The position numbers were made by a program, and so were the translations under genes. Positions 1 through 7,683 of a DNA stretch of 64,000 nucleotides are shown one piece after another (the stretch's first letter is position 1; each line of letters starts with the position of its first letter). The notes under the pieces are model-generated. The model worked only from the letters and a program-made list of their open reading frames with translations. It was not told the DNA's origin and ran no database searches. Source of the stretch: Acaryochloris sp. CCMEE 5410 (GTDB lineage Bacteria; Cyanobacteriota; Cyanobacteriia; Thermosynechococcales; Thermosynechococcaceae); the NCBI RefSeq assembly GCF_000238775.2, contig NZ_AFEJ02000002.1:868001-932000 (forward strand), given 5' to 3'.

Positions 1-122
1 TGAATCAGTATTTCACCTAACTTTTGTCCAGTCTGCTTTTGGATTTGGAGGGCTTGTTGTAATTGGAAGTCACTAATAAGTCCTTTTTGAATCAGGACTT
101 TACCAATACGGACTAGATACAT
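1..122 (-). CDS. Partial protein with GspE/PilB N-terminal (MshEN-like) domain
   Basis: Leftward reading frame entering from the window edge; 40 residues are visible from an ATG at 122. It opens MYLVRIGKVLIQKGLISDFQ and continues with LQQALQIQKQTGQKLGEILI. This is the signature 'LG.xLI.KGLIs..QL..AL..Q..tGxkLGEiLI' of the N-terminal domain of type II secretion/type IV pilus ATPases, which binds c-di-GMP in some proteins and also occurs as a stand-alone module in cyanobacteria. The rest lies outside the window, so the full domain set is unknown. The start may be false: the reading frame just upstream (163-384) could be the N-terminal half of the same protein, separated by a stop and a one-base frame change. 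Confidence 0.5.
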   Translation of the reverse strand, partial: MYLVRIGKVLIQKGLISDFQLQQALQIQKQTGQKLGEILI

Positions 123-162
123 TTGTAACAAATGATATGTGATGGATGGGAGTAAATGGTAG

Positions 163-384
163 CTAGAGAGAATGGTATAGCCAACTTCTCTCATTGTTTT
201 CAACTTGAGGAATGTCAAGTATCTTGTACCAGTAGCTACACCTTAACTGGGCATCCAGCAAAATGAGATCCGAATTGATACGGAGGTATAAATAGATTTT
301 TCGAAAGCTCAGGAAATTAGGAATATAAGCCGGTTCGTAAGGAGTGTATAAGGTAAAAGTCTTATTCAGCAAAGGGTAAACCAT
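163..384 (-). CDS. Hypothetical 73-aa protein, possibly N-terminal part of a broken gene
   Basis: 73 residues rich in Tyr, Leu and aromatic residues (opens MVYPLLNKTFTLYTPYEP), no recognised catalytic motif. It stops at a TAG (163-165). Reading on past that TAG in the same frame gives LPFTPIHHISF, and the MshEN-like frame starts 41 bases further in another frame. I infer that 163-384 and 1-122 may be one coding sequence broken by a stop plus a one-base shift; the alternative is two small genes. Codon use looks like real coding sequence, but no family could be assigned. Confidence 0.4.
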   Translation of the reverse strand: MVYPLLNKTFTLYTPYEPAYIPNFLSFRKIYLYLRINSDLILLDAQLRCSYWYKILDIPQVENNERSWLYHSL

Positions 385-504
385 AAGTTAAAGTTGCCAA
401 AAACAAAAAACCTTCACCGTAAAAATACTGTAAGTTTTATGCTTTTTTAGTTGGATTCTGAAACCTCAAACCCTGAAATAATTAAGAAAATATTAATACA
501 GGTA

Positions 505-1100
505 CTTAACGACTCTGCACTGAAAGTACAGAGGTTATTTATGGACTTTAAGTCCGATTCTTCTCAGGACTAAAGTCCTGATTCACTCCAGCATGAACAT
601 ATCTACATCGTTATTTGACACGGGACGGTGATGCTCCAAATATTCTTCTACCATCCGTTCACTGATGTTACCCGTACTCCAGGCTCCATAACCTATGGCC
701 CACAAATGCTTCCCCCAATATCGCTTCTCCAATTCTCGATACTCTTGCTGAAGACGTCTTGATATGCGACCTTTCAACCGCTTGACGATGTCACTAATCG
801 ATTTCGATGGTGGATATTCAATCAGCATATGAACATGATCTTTACTGACCACACCTTTTAATATGCGGATATCCTCTGCATCATATATCTGGATGAGTAA
901 TTCTCGGCATCGTTCTTGCACTTCCCCTTTGAGCACTTGATAGCGATACTTGGTGACCCACACGATATGAACTGTTAAACGGGTGACGGTATGATTCCCT
1001 CGACGATTCTCGACCATAGACTTCTGGATGCTGCTTCTCTATCCTGCTTTAGAGGTGGGTAGCAACTAAAGTCTCGCACTGAAAGTGCGTAGTTTTGGAC
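505..1100 (-). mobile_element. IS200-type insertion sequence (single TnpA), limits approximate
   Basis: A Y1 transposase gene is flanked by short imperfect palindromes rather than inverted terminal repeats, as expected for IS200/IS605. The side downstream of the gene has CTCTGCACTGAAAGTACAGAG (about 513-533) plus a GGACTTTAAGTCC palindrome and AGGACTAAAGTCCT; the other side has CGCACTGAAAGTGCG (about 1074-1088). The shared GCACTGAAAGT core in both hairpins fits the subterminal structures recognised by TnpA. No target duplication is expected for this family. Exact ends cannot be set without an empty site. Confidence 0.65.
583..1017 (-). CDS. tnpA: IS200/IS605-family transposase TnpA (Y1 HUH)
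   Basis: A 144-aa single-strand transposase that acts as a dimer, nicking and joining one DNA strand at hairpin ends. The HUH metal-binding motif is visible as DHVHML at residues 60-65, and the catalytic tyrosine is in MVEEYLEHH (Tyr126). Length and layout match the Transposase_17 (Y1_Tnp) family, including the N-terminal HIVWVTKYRYQVL block. No TnpB accompanies it, so this is the IS200 arrangement. The frame is intact, so the copy may be active. Start ATG at 1017 is the first Met in the frame; the family often starts near here. Confidence 0.9.
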   Translation of the reverse strand: MVENRRGNHTVTRLTVHIVWVTKYRYQVLKGEVQERCRELLIQIYDAEDIRILKGVVSKDHVHMLIEYPPSKSISDIVKRLKGRISRRLQQEYRELEKRYWGKHLWAIGYGAWSTGNISERMVEEYLEHHRPVSNNDVDMFMLE

Positions 1101-1104
1101 TAGC

Positions 1105-1347
1105 GTGTTTAGGATAATTAAAGCTCTAACAGCCAAGACACTGAAGATGCTTAAATTGTTGTCGTTTATAGGAACTGTTGAGGCTGTTGTACGACTCGCA
1201 GGATATCTTGATCATCGCTACGATACACTGATTAACGTTCAATTATTCTGGAATGAATGGGCGAAACCTTTTGGATGCATTAACCTTCTTCTCAATTTGC
1301 TGTTTTTATGCAGAGCTTCAGTGATTCTTCATGGTGCGATGACATGA
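1105..1347 (+). pseudogene. Probable C-terminal remnant of an IS4-type transposase
   Basis: An 80-aa frame beginning at a GTG immediately next to the IS200 end. Its segment VEAVVRLAGYLDHRYD followed by FWNEWAKP resembles the conserved C-terminus of Tn5/IS4-like transposases (pattern 'V..va.LGG.lgR..D..Pg...LWrGw..l'). Nothing upstream supplies the DDE core, so it would be a relic. The match is from memory of the family pattern and is modest; it could also be a meaningless frame. Confidence 0.3.
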
Positions 1348-1390
1348 GCTATTGATTGAGTCTGTCTTTGCCCTATTTTTGATACAAAAA

Positions 1391-1422
1391 CACTCGCGCA
1401 AACCAACCGAAGTGCGCGAGTG
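1391..1422. other. GC-rich hairpin in intergenic DNA
   Basis: Arms CACTCGCGCA and TGCGCGAGTG with a 12-base spacer form a perfect 10-bp stem. No T-run follows on either strand, so a classical Rho-independent terminator is doubtful. A second stem, TATCCCCTG/CAGGGGATA, lies at 1579-1609. No gene is visible between 1348 and 2030 apart from these. Confidence 0.5.
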
Positions 1423-1578
1423 ACAATCAACGTTCTAACCAATTTAGATAAGCTAATCTCAGTATTCCCACTCCTAGAAAAAAGAAAACTTTTTCTTTAG
1501 ATATGCAACTTTAGCTTGCAAGGCCATGTTGCTAGGATCTGTGTCGATAGCGGCTTTAAAGGGTTTTTGATATAAAAA

Positions 1579-1609
1579 TATCCCCTGCCGCACTCAGAGA
1601 CAGGGGATA
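1579..1609. other. Hairpin, possible terminator relic
   Basis: Nine-bp perfect stem TATCCCCTG ... CAGGGGATA with a 13-base loop. An A-rich stretch (ataaaaata) lies on the left, so on the minus strand a U-rich tail follows; it could end a leftward transcript, but no gene is seen to its right until 2.6 kb. Confidence 0.35.
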
Positions 1610-2037
1610 GTTCCCTTATTAACGAAATCAGGTTCGGTCTAATTCCAAAATCGAACCTGAAGCCATAGGATGAATTATGGCTTGATTAGATTATGCCCAT
1701 AGATCGGTAAAAGATGGCTATATCAGAAAAATACTCACATTTTGTGTAGAAAATTAAACAAAAAAGGGGAGTAAGGCTTAGATAGTAGTGAATAGCAACC
1801 TGTGTCTTATGCTTGGATCTTAGTTCGGTGACAATTATGAATCTTCTTCGAATGCTGTTTTGATCCTCAATTTGAAGGTAACGCCAAGCATTTTGTGATT
1901 AGGCTAGTCATAGTTATAACTCCTAGATAAAACAGCTAGACTATCCAGATTAAGGAATAAGACAAACTAATTGTTTCATGCTGTTGTGGATAGGGTTAGA
2001 TTTTGTTCAAAATTCTATAATCGTTGGGAAGCTTGGG

Positions 2038-2158
2038 GGGAGCATGTCACCTTTGCAGATGCAAAAATTTAGAATTAAAAATTTGATGTCTGAAAGCAAG
2101 GCTAGCAAGGATTTCTGAGATGAGTATAAATACTAGCTTGCAAAGGTGACATGCTCCC
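2038..2158. mobile_element. 121-bp MITE with ISKra4-type terminal repeats
   Basis: Bounded by the 20-bp terminal inverted repeats GGGAGCATGTCACCTTTGCA and TGCAAAGGTGACATGCTCCC. Flanked by an 8-bp direct repeat AGCTTGGG (2030-2037 and 2159-2166), a target-site duplication. The interior has no transposase. The same termini bound the 1,145-bp element at 15862-17006, and an almost identical 122-bp copy lies inverted at 59314-59435. The element is therefore a non-autonomous derivative mobilised in trans. A weak 76-aa frame across it (2047-2277, minus) is not supported as a gene. Confidence 0.9.
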
Positions 2159-2630
2159 AGCTTGGGGACATTAACCTTTCCGCACATGATGGCTGAGAAG
2201 CTGATACCCAGTGGAAAGAGCTGATTGTTAAAAAGTTGAAGGTATTGTTCTTGACAAGTACCCAACAATAATTTCAAGGGTGTTGGACAGAAAGGGAGCT
2301 ACCACTCTTGAATACATCAATCCTTACAAGGATGATTCTGTCTAACGATTTCTTACTGTAATTGACTTAATTCTGGCTAATTGGAATTAGCCTGAGAATA
2401 AGTGAGAGATTGAGCCACACGGTGTTTGTTTTAAATAGAATGGTAGTCATTCTCGACAAAGAGGAGCATGAAGATTGAATTCTGTTGCTTGAGGATCAGC
2501 CCTACCAATATAGAGCATGCAGATTCTATTGAATAGCCAAACTTGCTTAAAGTAAGGTTGCCAAACATATGACCCTGTATTGTAGAGGGTTTAAGGTGAG
2601 TTGCAGAACGCTATGAGTCTACTTAATTAA

Positions 2631-3021
2631 TGGAGCTGACGGGAGTCGAACCCGTGTCCGCCCTAGCTATTAGCTCCCCATTCATTCACAGGCTTAGCTT
2701 TTCTAATCCTCAAAGCGGGAATCGCCACTTATCCCGGACGATGGGATGCTCAGTTGTAAGTCTTTACCATTAGAGACAACAGAGAAACCCTAGTGGTGCA
2801 TCCGTTGGGGGTTATCCATAGAAATTAACGGAGTCAATCTACAGATGCTCAAACCAAGTTAGGTTTTTTTAGGCAACAGCAGTAGCCGTGCGCTGACGAG
2901 CGAAAGATACGATGTTGTTCGCATGTACGATGTTTTGAGTCTTTTATTTGCGAGAGATGACTCACTCTCGGCCTGAATCATGAGGCTACGTTTGCTAAAA
3001 CGTCGAAACCGTTACAGCCCC
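2631..3021 (-). ncRNA. ssrA: Transfer-messenger RNA (tmRNA, one-piece)
   Basis: The RNA reads leftward. Its 5' end GGGGCTGTAACGGTTTCGACG (3021 downward) and its 3' end (GGTTCGACTCCCGTCAGCTCC then A at 2631) form the tRNA-Ala-like acceptor and T-arm. CCA is not encoded. The tag reading frame begins at the resume codon GCG (2922-2920) and encodes ANNIVSFARQRTATAVA followed by TAA (2871-2869), matching the cyanobacterial ANNIV... tag pattern. It rescues stalled ribosomes with SmpB and marks the product for proteolysis. Length, about 391 nt, is normal for a one-piece tmRNA. Confidence 0.97.
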
Positions 3022-3060
3022 AGGTTGTGGAATTACATTATAGTATCTTGACCACAGAGA

Positions 3061-3309
3061 TTACATCATTTCTTTTGTGGATAGTTGAATACCGTCAATG
3101 ATAGGGACCGGTAATTGTCGGGTTACTCTCGAGAAAATCCATTCTTCTAGAGATTCTACTAAGTCATGCCGGCATTGCTCTAGGGTGTCTGCACGGGCAG
3201 AAACCTTCTCGAACCCAGGTATTTCTCCATAGGTTGTGCCATCGGCAGCAGCAGTATATGTCGCTCGGGACATAACGGCTCGAATATAGTTAGACAATAT
3301 GGATTCCAC
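3061..3309 (-). CDS. HicB-family antitoxin-like protein (orphan)
   Basis: 82 aa with the HicB partial RNase-H-like fold pattern: YIRAVMSRATYTAAADGTTYGEIPGF, then a helix with ADTLEQCRHDLVESLEEW and the tail PVPIIDGIQL. HicB proteins neutralise HicA mRNA interferases. No HicA (about 60-80 aa with a GSH motif) is visible on either side: the tmRNA lies 40 bp downstream and a rhodanese gene diverges upstream. It is therefore an orphan of the short cyanobacterial UPF0150 type and may be a free-standing regulator rather than half of a toxin-antitoxin pair. Confidence 0.8.
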   Translation of the reverse strand: MESILSNYIRAVMSRATYTAAADGTTYGEIPGFEKVSARADTLEQCRHDLVESLEEWIFSRVTRQLPVPIIDGIQLSTKEMM

Positions 3310-3409
3310 GTTCTGCTAAGCGTATGACAGAATAGGTCATACATAAATGAATAAATTGTGACAATCACTTTTTGCAAGTCACTACTCTTTAGTTATTGCC
3401 TTATCAACG

Positions 3410-3766
3410 ATGTATTCACAAGATTTTTCTAGTATTCCCGAAATTGATGTAGAGACGCTAGCAGCTCAATTGAACGATGATGCAACTCGCATTCAACTCC
3501 TAGATGTTAGAGAACCTCAGGAAGTTGCGATCGCAAGTCTGAATTCATTCCAAAATATTCCTCTCAGTGAGTTTGCGGAGTGGTCAACTACCATTGGCCA
3601 ACAGCTCGATCAGCATCAGGAAACCTGGGTAATGTGCCATCATGGCATGAGATCGGCTCAGGTTTGTGTATGGTTAAGTCAAAATGGGTTTACTAACGTC
3701 AAGAATGTCAGTGGTGGCATTGATGCTTATTCAATGAAGGTAGACACCAGCATCCCACGCTATTAA
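3410..3766 (+). CDS. Single-domain rhodanese-like sulfurtransferase
   Basis: 118 aa forming one rhodanese domain: IQLLDVREPQEVAIASL (CDC25/rhodanese signature) near residues 28-44, the active-site loop VMCHHGMRS with the persulfide Cys at residue 76, and the terminal GGIDAYS motif. Such proteins carry sulfane sulfur for thiamine, molybdopterin or tRNA modification; the partner cannot be told. It is followed 29 bp later by hrcA in the same direction, so cotranscription is possible. No signal peptide, hence cytosolic. Confidence 0.88.
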   Translation: MYSQDFSSIPEIDVETLAAQLNDDATRIQLLDVREPQEVAIASLNSFQNIPLSEFAEWSTTIGQQLDQHQETWVMCHHGMRSAQVCVWLSQNGFTNVKNVSGGIDAYSMKVDTSIPRY

Positions 3767-3795
3767 AGTCTGAACGCACTTTTTACCCAAGTTCT

Positions 3796-4899
3796 ATGGA
3801 CCTTAGCCTTACTAACCGTCAACAACAAGTTTTGCGGGCAACCGTGGATCACTACATTGCTACGGCTGAACCGGTCGGGTCTAAAGCTTTAGCACGAGAA
3901 TATTCTTTGAGTATTAGTCCAGCGACCATTCGCAATGTGATGGGGAGGTTGGAGGAAGAAGGCTTGCTCTTTCAACCCCATACTTCAGCGGGTCGTGTTC
4001 CTTCAGACTTTGGCTATCGGCATTATGTGGATGAACTGGTGATGCCCTCAACCACATTGATGTCCCAGATTAAACATGCCCTCGATCAAAAGCTACGAAC
4101 TGACAGCTGGATTTTTGAAGTGCTGCTTCGCGATGCTGCTCAAATTCTCGCGACCTTGAGCGGCTGTGTGGCTTTGATCACCCTGCCCCAAGCCACGACC
4201 TCCACTATCCGCCATCTCCATCTCGTCCAGGTTGAGCCCCATCGGGTCATGTTGATTTTAGTGACCGATGCCTACGAGACTCAGTCCGTGATGATGGAGT
4301 TACCCCACTCGACCTGGGATGAAGTGGATCCAGACCGAATTGAACAGGAACTGCAGATTCTCTCTAATTTTTTGAACCACCATTTTGTGGGAAGTTCATT
4401 GCAAGACTTAGTTGCGCTGGATCCATGTGAACTGGATCGGGAATTTCAAAAATATACTGATTTCTTAAAAATATTGCTGACGGATCTGACACAACAGTGT
4501 AAATCCCTCAGTCCTAAAAATATCTTAGTGGGTGGTTTAGCAGAGGTTTTGCGACAGCCTGAATTCTCTGAATTACAGCAGGCTCAGACCTTAATTCACT
4601 TATTAGAAGATGGCCAAGATCTGCTTCGACCTCTTTTTAATGAGTTGATGGCTGATGAGATTAAACAAGGGGCTGATGTGGTACATCGGAGTACGAAAGT
4701 CAACGTTCGCATCGGCTCAGAAAATAGCCTTGAGTCTATTCAGGCCTACTCCCTGGTCTCTTCAACCTATCAAAAAGGCGAATTGCCGATGGGAAGTGTT
4801 GGCGTACTTGGACCCACTCGTATGGCCTATGAAAAAGTCATTGCTCTGGTAACAGTGACCGCCGATTATCTATCTACCTGTCTCACCCAGGTCGCTTAA
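3796..4899 (+). CDS. hrcA: Heat-inducible transcription repressor HrcA
   Basis: 367 aa. N-terminal winged helix with the family hallmark LTNRQQQVLRATVDHYIATAEPVGSKALA and SPATIRNVMGRLEEEGLLFQPHTSAGRVPSD (residues about 5-70). A GAF-like inserted domain follows, and the C-terminus carries the conserved GSENSLESIQAYSLVSSTY and GSVGVLGPTRMAYEKVI blocks. HrcA binds CIRCE operators upstream of groESL in cyanobacteria and is activated by GroEL. No CIRCE (TTAGCACTC-N9-GAGTGCTAA) is visible near this gene, so autoregulation here is not supported. A strong terminator follows at 4937. Confidence 0.97.
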   Translation: MDLSLTNRQQQVLRATVDHYIATAEPVGSKALAREYSLSISPATIRNVMGRLEEEGLLFQPHTSAGRVPSDFGYRHYVDELVMPSTTLMSQIKHALDQKLRTDSWIFEVLLRDAAQILATLSGCVALITLPQATTSTIRHLHLVQVEPHRVMLILVTDAYETQSVMMELPHSTWDEVDPDRIEQELQILSNFLNHHFVGSSLQDLVALDPCELDREFQKYTDFLKILLTDLTQQCKSLSPKNILVGGLAEVLRQPEFSELQQAQTLIHLLEDGQDLLRPLFNELMADEIKQGADVVHRSTKVNVRIGSENSLESIQAYSLVSSTYQKGELPMGSVGVLGPTRMAYEKVIALVTVTADYLSTCLTQVA

Positions 4900-4936
4900 A
4901 GATTATTTTATTTTTTAGAATAAATATGACCTTCTG

Positions 4937-4969
4937 AGAAAAAGTCAGGTGGCATCGCTGACTTTTTTT
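4937..4969 (+). terminator. Rho-independent terminator after hrcA
   Basis: Stem AAAAAGTCAG / CTGACTTTTT with a short GTGGCATCG loop and a terminal T7 run, 38 bp after the hrcA stop. Confidence 0.85.
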
Positions 4970-5101
4970 CGAAGATTTCTGACCTTTTCTGTCTGTTTAT
5001 TCTTACATTGCCTTGGCTATATTAGTGTGCATTGGGATTAGTATTTGGATTCAAGAGACGGTTATTTCCAAACTAGTTGGATCAAAAGTTGAGAGAAGTC
5101 T

Positions 5102-5260
5102 ATGTCTAGTACTACTGAAATGTTGACAAATCCAAACGATCTTTCGCAAGAATTGATCAAGCATTGGCTTACAGAATTGACCAGTTACACCCCCCAACAG
5201 GTCGATACAGCCATTGCCCAAATGGAACAACTACGCACACAGACTGCTCAACATAACTAA
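5102..5260 (+). CDS. Small 52-aa protein of unknown function
   Basis: Starts at ATG 5102 and encodes 52 residues ending at TAA 5258-5260. The sequence is acidic and Gln-rich (NPNDLSQELIKHWLTELTSY, then TPQQVDTAIAQMEQLRTQ) and likely helical. It sits alone between two clear terminators (4937-4969 and 5294-5322), which argues for an independently transcribed small gene. I do not recognise the family; cyanobacterial genomes carry many conserved proteins of this size. No signal peptide or membrane segment. Confidence 0.6.
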   Translation: MSSTTEMLTNPNDLSQELIKHWLTELTSYTPQQVDTAIAQMEQLRTQTAQHN

Positions 5261-5293
5261 CCTTTTATTCCAACCATAACCAACGCTCTTGAG

Positions 5294-5322
5294 GAGAGGG
5301 AAATATTTCCCTCTCTTTTTTT
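5294..5322 (+). terminator. Rho-independent terminator
   Basis: Perfect stem GAGAGGG / CCCTCTC extended by AAATATTT in the loop, followed by T7. It lies 33 bp after the 52-aa gene and isolates it from aroC. Confidence 0.88.
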
Positions 5323-5401
5323 GGCTATTTAACAAGGTCGAATGAGATAGTGAAGACAGGCAGCTTGCCCAGTATATGTTTAGCACGGTCAGATCAAGAG
5401 C

Positions 5402-6496
5402 ATGGGAAATACCTTTGGACATTTATTTCGAATTACAACCTTTGGTGAGTCCCATGGTGGCGGTGTTGGGGTCGTCATCGATGGCTGTCCACCTCAAATT
5501 GAAATTGCGGTAGAAGACATTCAGTTTGAGTTAGATCGGCGACGACCGGGGCAAAGTCGAATCACCACGCCCCGCAAAGAAACAGATACCTGCGAAATCG
5601 TTTCGGGCATGTTTCAGGGAAAAACATTAGGAACACCGATCACCATTTTGGTGCGGAATAAAGATACTCGCCCCCAAGACTATAGTGAGATGGCCCAGGT
5701 CTATCGGCCGTCCCATGCTGATGCCACCTATGATGCGAAATATGGCATTCGGAATTGGCAAGGAGGGGGTCGCTCATCTGCTCGGGAAACCATTGGCCGA
5801 GTCGCAGCTGGGGCGATTGCGAAAAAGATTCTTCAGCAAGCGGCTGGGGTGGAGGTGATCGGCTATGTCAAACGGATTAAAACCGTGGAAGCGGATGTTG
5901 ATCCGGATCAAGTGACCTTAGCTCAGGTAGAAGCTAATATGGTGCGCTGTCCCAACCCTGAAACCGCTGAGAAAATGATTGACCTAATTGATCAAACCCG
6001 ACGGGATGCTAATTCGATCGGAGGTGTGGTGGAATGCGTAGCTCGTCAGGTGCCGAAAGGATTAGGCGCTCCTGTCTTTGACAAGCTGGAGGCTGAACTA
6101 GCCAAAGCAGTGATGTCTTTGCCTGCCTGTAAAGGATTTGAGATTGGCTCAGGATTTGCGGGTACTCAGCTGACGGGGTTAGAACATAATGATGAGTTTT
6201 ATACCGATGAGACAGGTCGTATTCGCACCGTAACCAATCGGTCTGGTGGGATCCAAGGTGGTATTTCTAATGGTGAAAATATTGTGCTGCGGGCAGCATT
6301 TAAGCCAACCGCAACCATTGGCAAACCCCAAAAAACGGTCAATCAGGCGGGTGAAGCGACAACATTAGCGGCGAAAGGCCGCCATGATCCTTGCGTATTG
6401 CCGAGAGCTGTACCTATGGTGGAAGCGATGGTTGCTTTGGTGTTGTGTGATCATTTACTCCGGCATCATGCGCAATGCCAGGTGCTGACAGAGTAA
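5402..6496 (+). CDS. aroC: Chorismate synthase
   Basis: 364 aa, the usual length. It converts EPSP to chorismate with reduced FMN, the last shikimate step. Family signatures are clear: [17 protein letters not shown] near the N-terminus, the [14 protein letters not shown] and [24 protein letters not shown] blocks around residues 100-140, and the C-terminal [18 protein letters not shown]. Chorismate is the substrate of MenF encoded at 27317 in this window, linking it to phylloquinone synthesis. It is followed 21 bp later by a phosphatase gene, probably cotranscribed. Confidence 0.98.
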   Translation: MGNTFGHLFRITTFGESHGGGVGVVIDGCPPQIEIAVEDIQFELDRRRPGQSRITTPRKETDTCEIVSGMFQGKTLGTPITILVRNKDTRPQDYSEMAQVYRPSHADATYDAKYGIRNWQGGGRSSARETIGRVAAGAIAKKILQQAAGVEVIGYVKRIKTVEADVDPDQVTLAQVEANMVRCPNPETAEKMIDLIDQTRRDANSIGGVVECVARQVPKGLGAPVFDKLEAELAKAVMSLPACKGFEIGSGFAGTQLTGLEHNDEFYTDETGRIRTVTNRSGGIQGGISNGENIVLRAAFKPTATIGKPQKTVNQAGEATTLAAKGRHDPCVLPRAVPMVEAMVALVLCDHLLRHHAQCQVLTE

Positions 6497-6517
6497 TCGT
6501 TAGGAACTCAAGCGATC

Positions 6518-7222
6518 ATGCGATTGCTGTTGATTCGCCATGCCGAGACTCGGGGAAATACCCAACATAGGATGTTAGGGCAGTTGGATGAGCTGCTGTC
6601 GCCTCATGGGGTTCTGCAAGCACAGCTCTTAGGGCAATTTTTATCCCAGCAAAGCTGGCGACCGACGCATCTTTACAGTAGTCCACTCCAACGGACAGTG
6701 ATTACGTTGGAGATGTTGGTGGCGGGTTACCCGGAGGGCGATGATTTCCCCCTAATTCAAACGGATGAGGCTCTACTGGAAATTGACAATGGCATTTTTC
6801 AGGGGCTGACTTGGCAAGAGGCCCAAGAGCAGCACCCTGAACTGTGTGAACAGTTGATGAATAGCCAGGAGGTAATTCCCATCCCAGGGGGGGAGACCTT
6901 GTCTGATTGTTGCGATCGCACTTACCGTTTCATCCACACCCTCTATCATACTCACCAATCTTCAGATCGAGTTTGGGTAGTAACCCATGGAGGAATCTTG
7001 CAATATCTGATTGCCGCTATCCTCGATACGCCCATGATTTGGGGCATCAATATCGGCAACACGGCTCTGTTCGAGTTCGAAGTTGCTTTGCCTCCTGCTT
7101 CTCAATCCAAACCAAATCCCCAGCTATGCCGCATTCATCGATTTAATGAATGTCCCCACTTAGCCAGAGATCAAAATAACTCCTCTGGAATGGGAAAATT
7201 TAGATGCATAGATGGGGAATAG
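6518..7222 (+). CDS. Histidine phosphatase (phosphoglycerate mutase-like)
   Basis: 234 aa. The phosphohistidine motif LLIRHAETRGN lies at residues 4-14 (catalytic His8), the substrate-phosphate residues in YSSPLQRTVITLEML, the acid residue in ALLEIDNGIFQGLTWQEAQ, and the second His in VVTHGGILQYLI. This is the branch-1 histidine phosphatase superfamily; substrates range from 3-phosphoglycerate to alpha-ribazole phosphate and cannot be chosen here. It follows aroC by 21 bp and converges on the leftward 7227-7514 gene with only 4 bp between stops. Confidence 0.9.
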   Translation: MRLLLIRHAETRGNTQHRMLGQLDELLSPHGVLQAQLLGQFLSQQSWRPTHLYSSPLQRTVITLEMLVAGYPEGDDFPLIQTDEALLEIDNGIFQGLTWQEAQEQHPELCEQLMNSQEVIPIPGGETLSDCCDRTYRFIHTLYHTHQSSDRVWVVTHGGILQYLIAAILDTPMIWGINIGNTALFEFEVALPPASQSKPNPQLCRIHRFNECPHLARDQNNSSGMGKFRCIDGE

Positions 7223-7226
7223 GGAA

Positions 7227-7514
7227 CTATCGAGTGGCAATATAGCCCGCAGCAATGGAGAGAAAAACGAGGGTACAGAATACCCAGAGGAAAAACAGCA
7301 CCCCTGAGGAAAACCGGGGGCCTTCAGGGGAGGACTGGGGTTGTGCTTCCTTTGGCTCAGATTTTGCCGCCGGAGATGGGGACTCTGCTTTGGTGGGTTC
7401 AGGAGTGGCTACCTCAGCCTGTTCAGGGGGAGCCGTTGCTGCCACTTGAGGTGTTTCGGCATTGGGTTCAGAGACAACTTGATTATTGGCAGTGGCTGTC
7501 TGTTCTTCGGTCAT
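7227..7514 (-). CDS. Pro/Ala/Glu-rich protein with one C-terminal membrane helix
   Basis: 95 aa from ATG 7514, preceded by AAAGGT as a plausible ribosome site; the longer open frame upstream overlaps the antenna gene and is not used. Residues 1-65 are low-complexity and rich in Ala, Pro, Glu and Thr; residues about 68-92 form a single transmembrane segment (SGVLFFLWVFCTLVFLSIAA) ending in a short YIATR tail. It lies downstream of the Pcb antenna gene in the same direction. No family is recognised; the topology suggests a tail-anchored thylakoid or plasma-membrane protein. Any link to the antenna rests on context only. Confidence 0.6.
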   Translation of the reverse strand: MTEEQTATANNQVVSEPNAETPQVAATAPPEQAEVATPEPTKAESPSPAAKSEPKEAQPQSSPEGPRFSSGVLFFLWVFCTLVFLSIAAGYIATR

Positions 7515-7608
7515 GACATTACCTTTGAGTGGTTCAGAAAATTTTTTATCTAAAAAGAATGGCGTTGAGACCCTAATCGCTTTGGTAAAGCAAGCCTTGC
7601 CGCTTTTA

Positions 7609-7645
7609 GGCAAGATGGCTACCTTATGGGGATAGCCATCCTGCC
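7609..7645 (-). terminator. Strong intergenic hairpin below the antenna gene
   Basis: On the transcribed strand GGCAGGATGGCTA pairs with TAGCCATCTTGCC across an 11-base loop, followed by TAAAAG. It lies 38 bp after the Pcb stop and may act as a terminator or attenuator/3' stabiliser separating the abundant antenna message from the 95-aa gene. Confidence 0.55.
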
Positions 7646-7683
7646 AAGTTACGAGAAAGATAGCTCTATCAATCTCTGAAATG

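Noticed and set aside
2047-2277. 76-aa minus-strand frame across the first MITE
   Set aside because: Half of it is MITE sequence. The host part could be a 50-aa frame after excision, but it has no family match.
3700-3810. CIRCE operator for HrcA
   Set aside because: I looked for TTAGCACTC-N9-GAGTGCTAA upstream of hrcA and elsewhere in the window and found no match.
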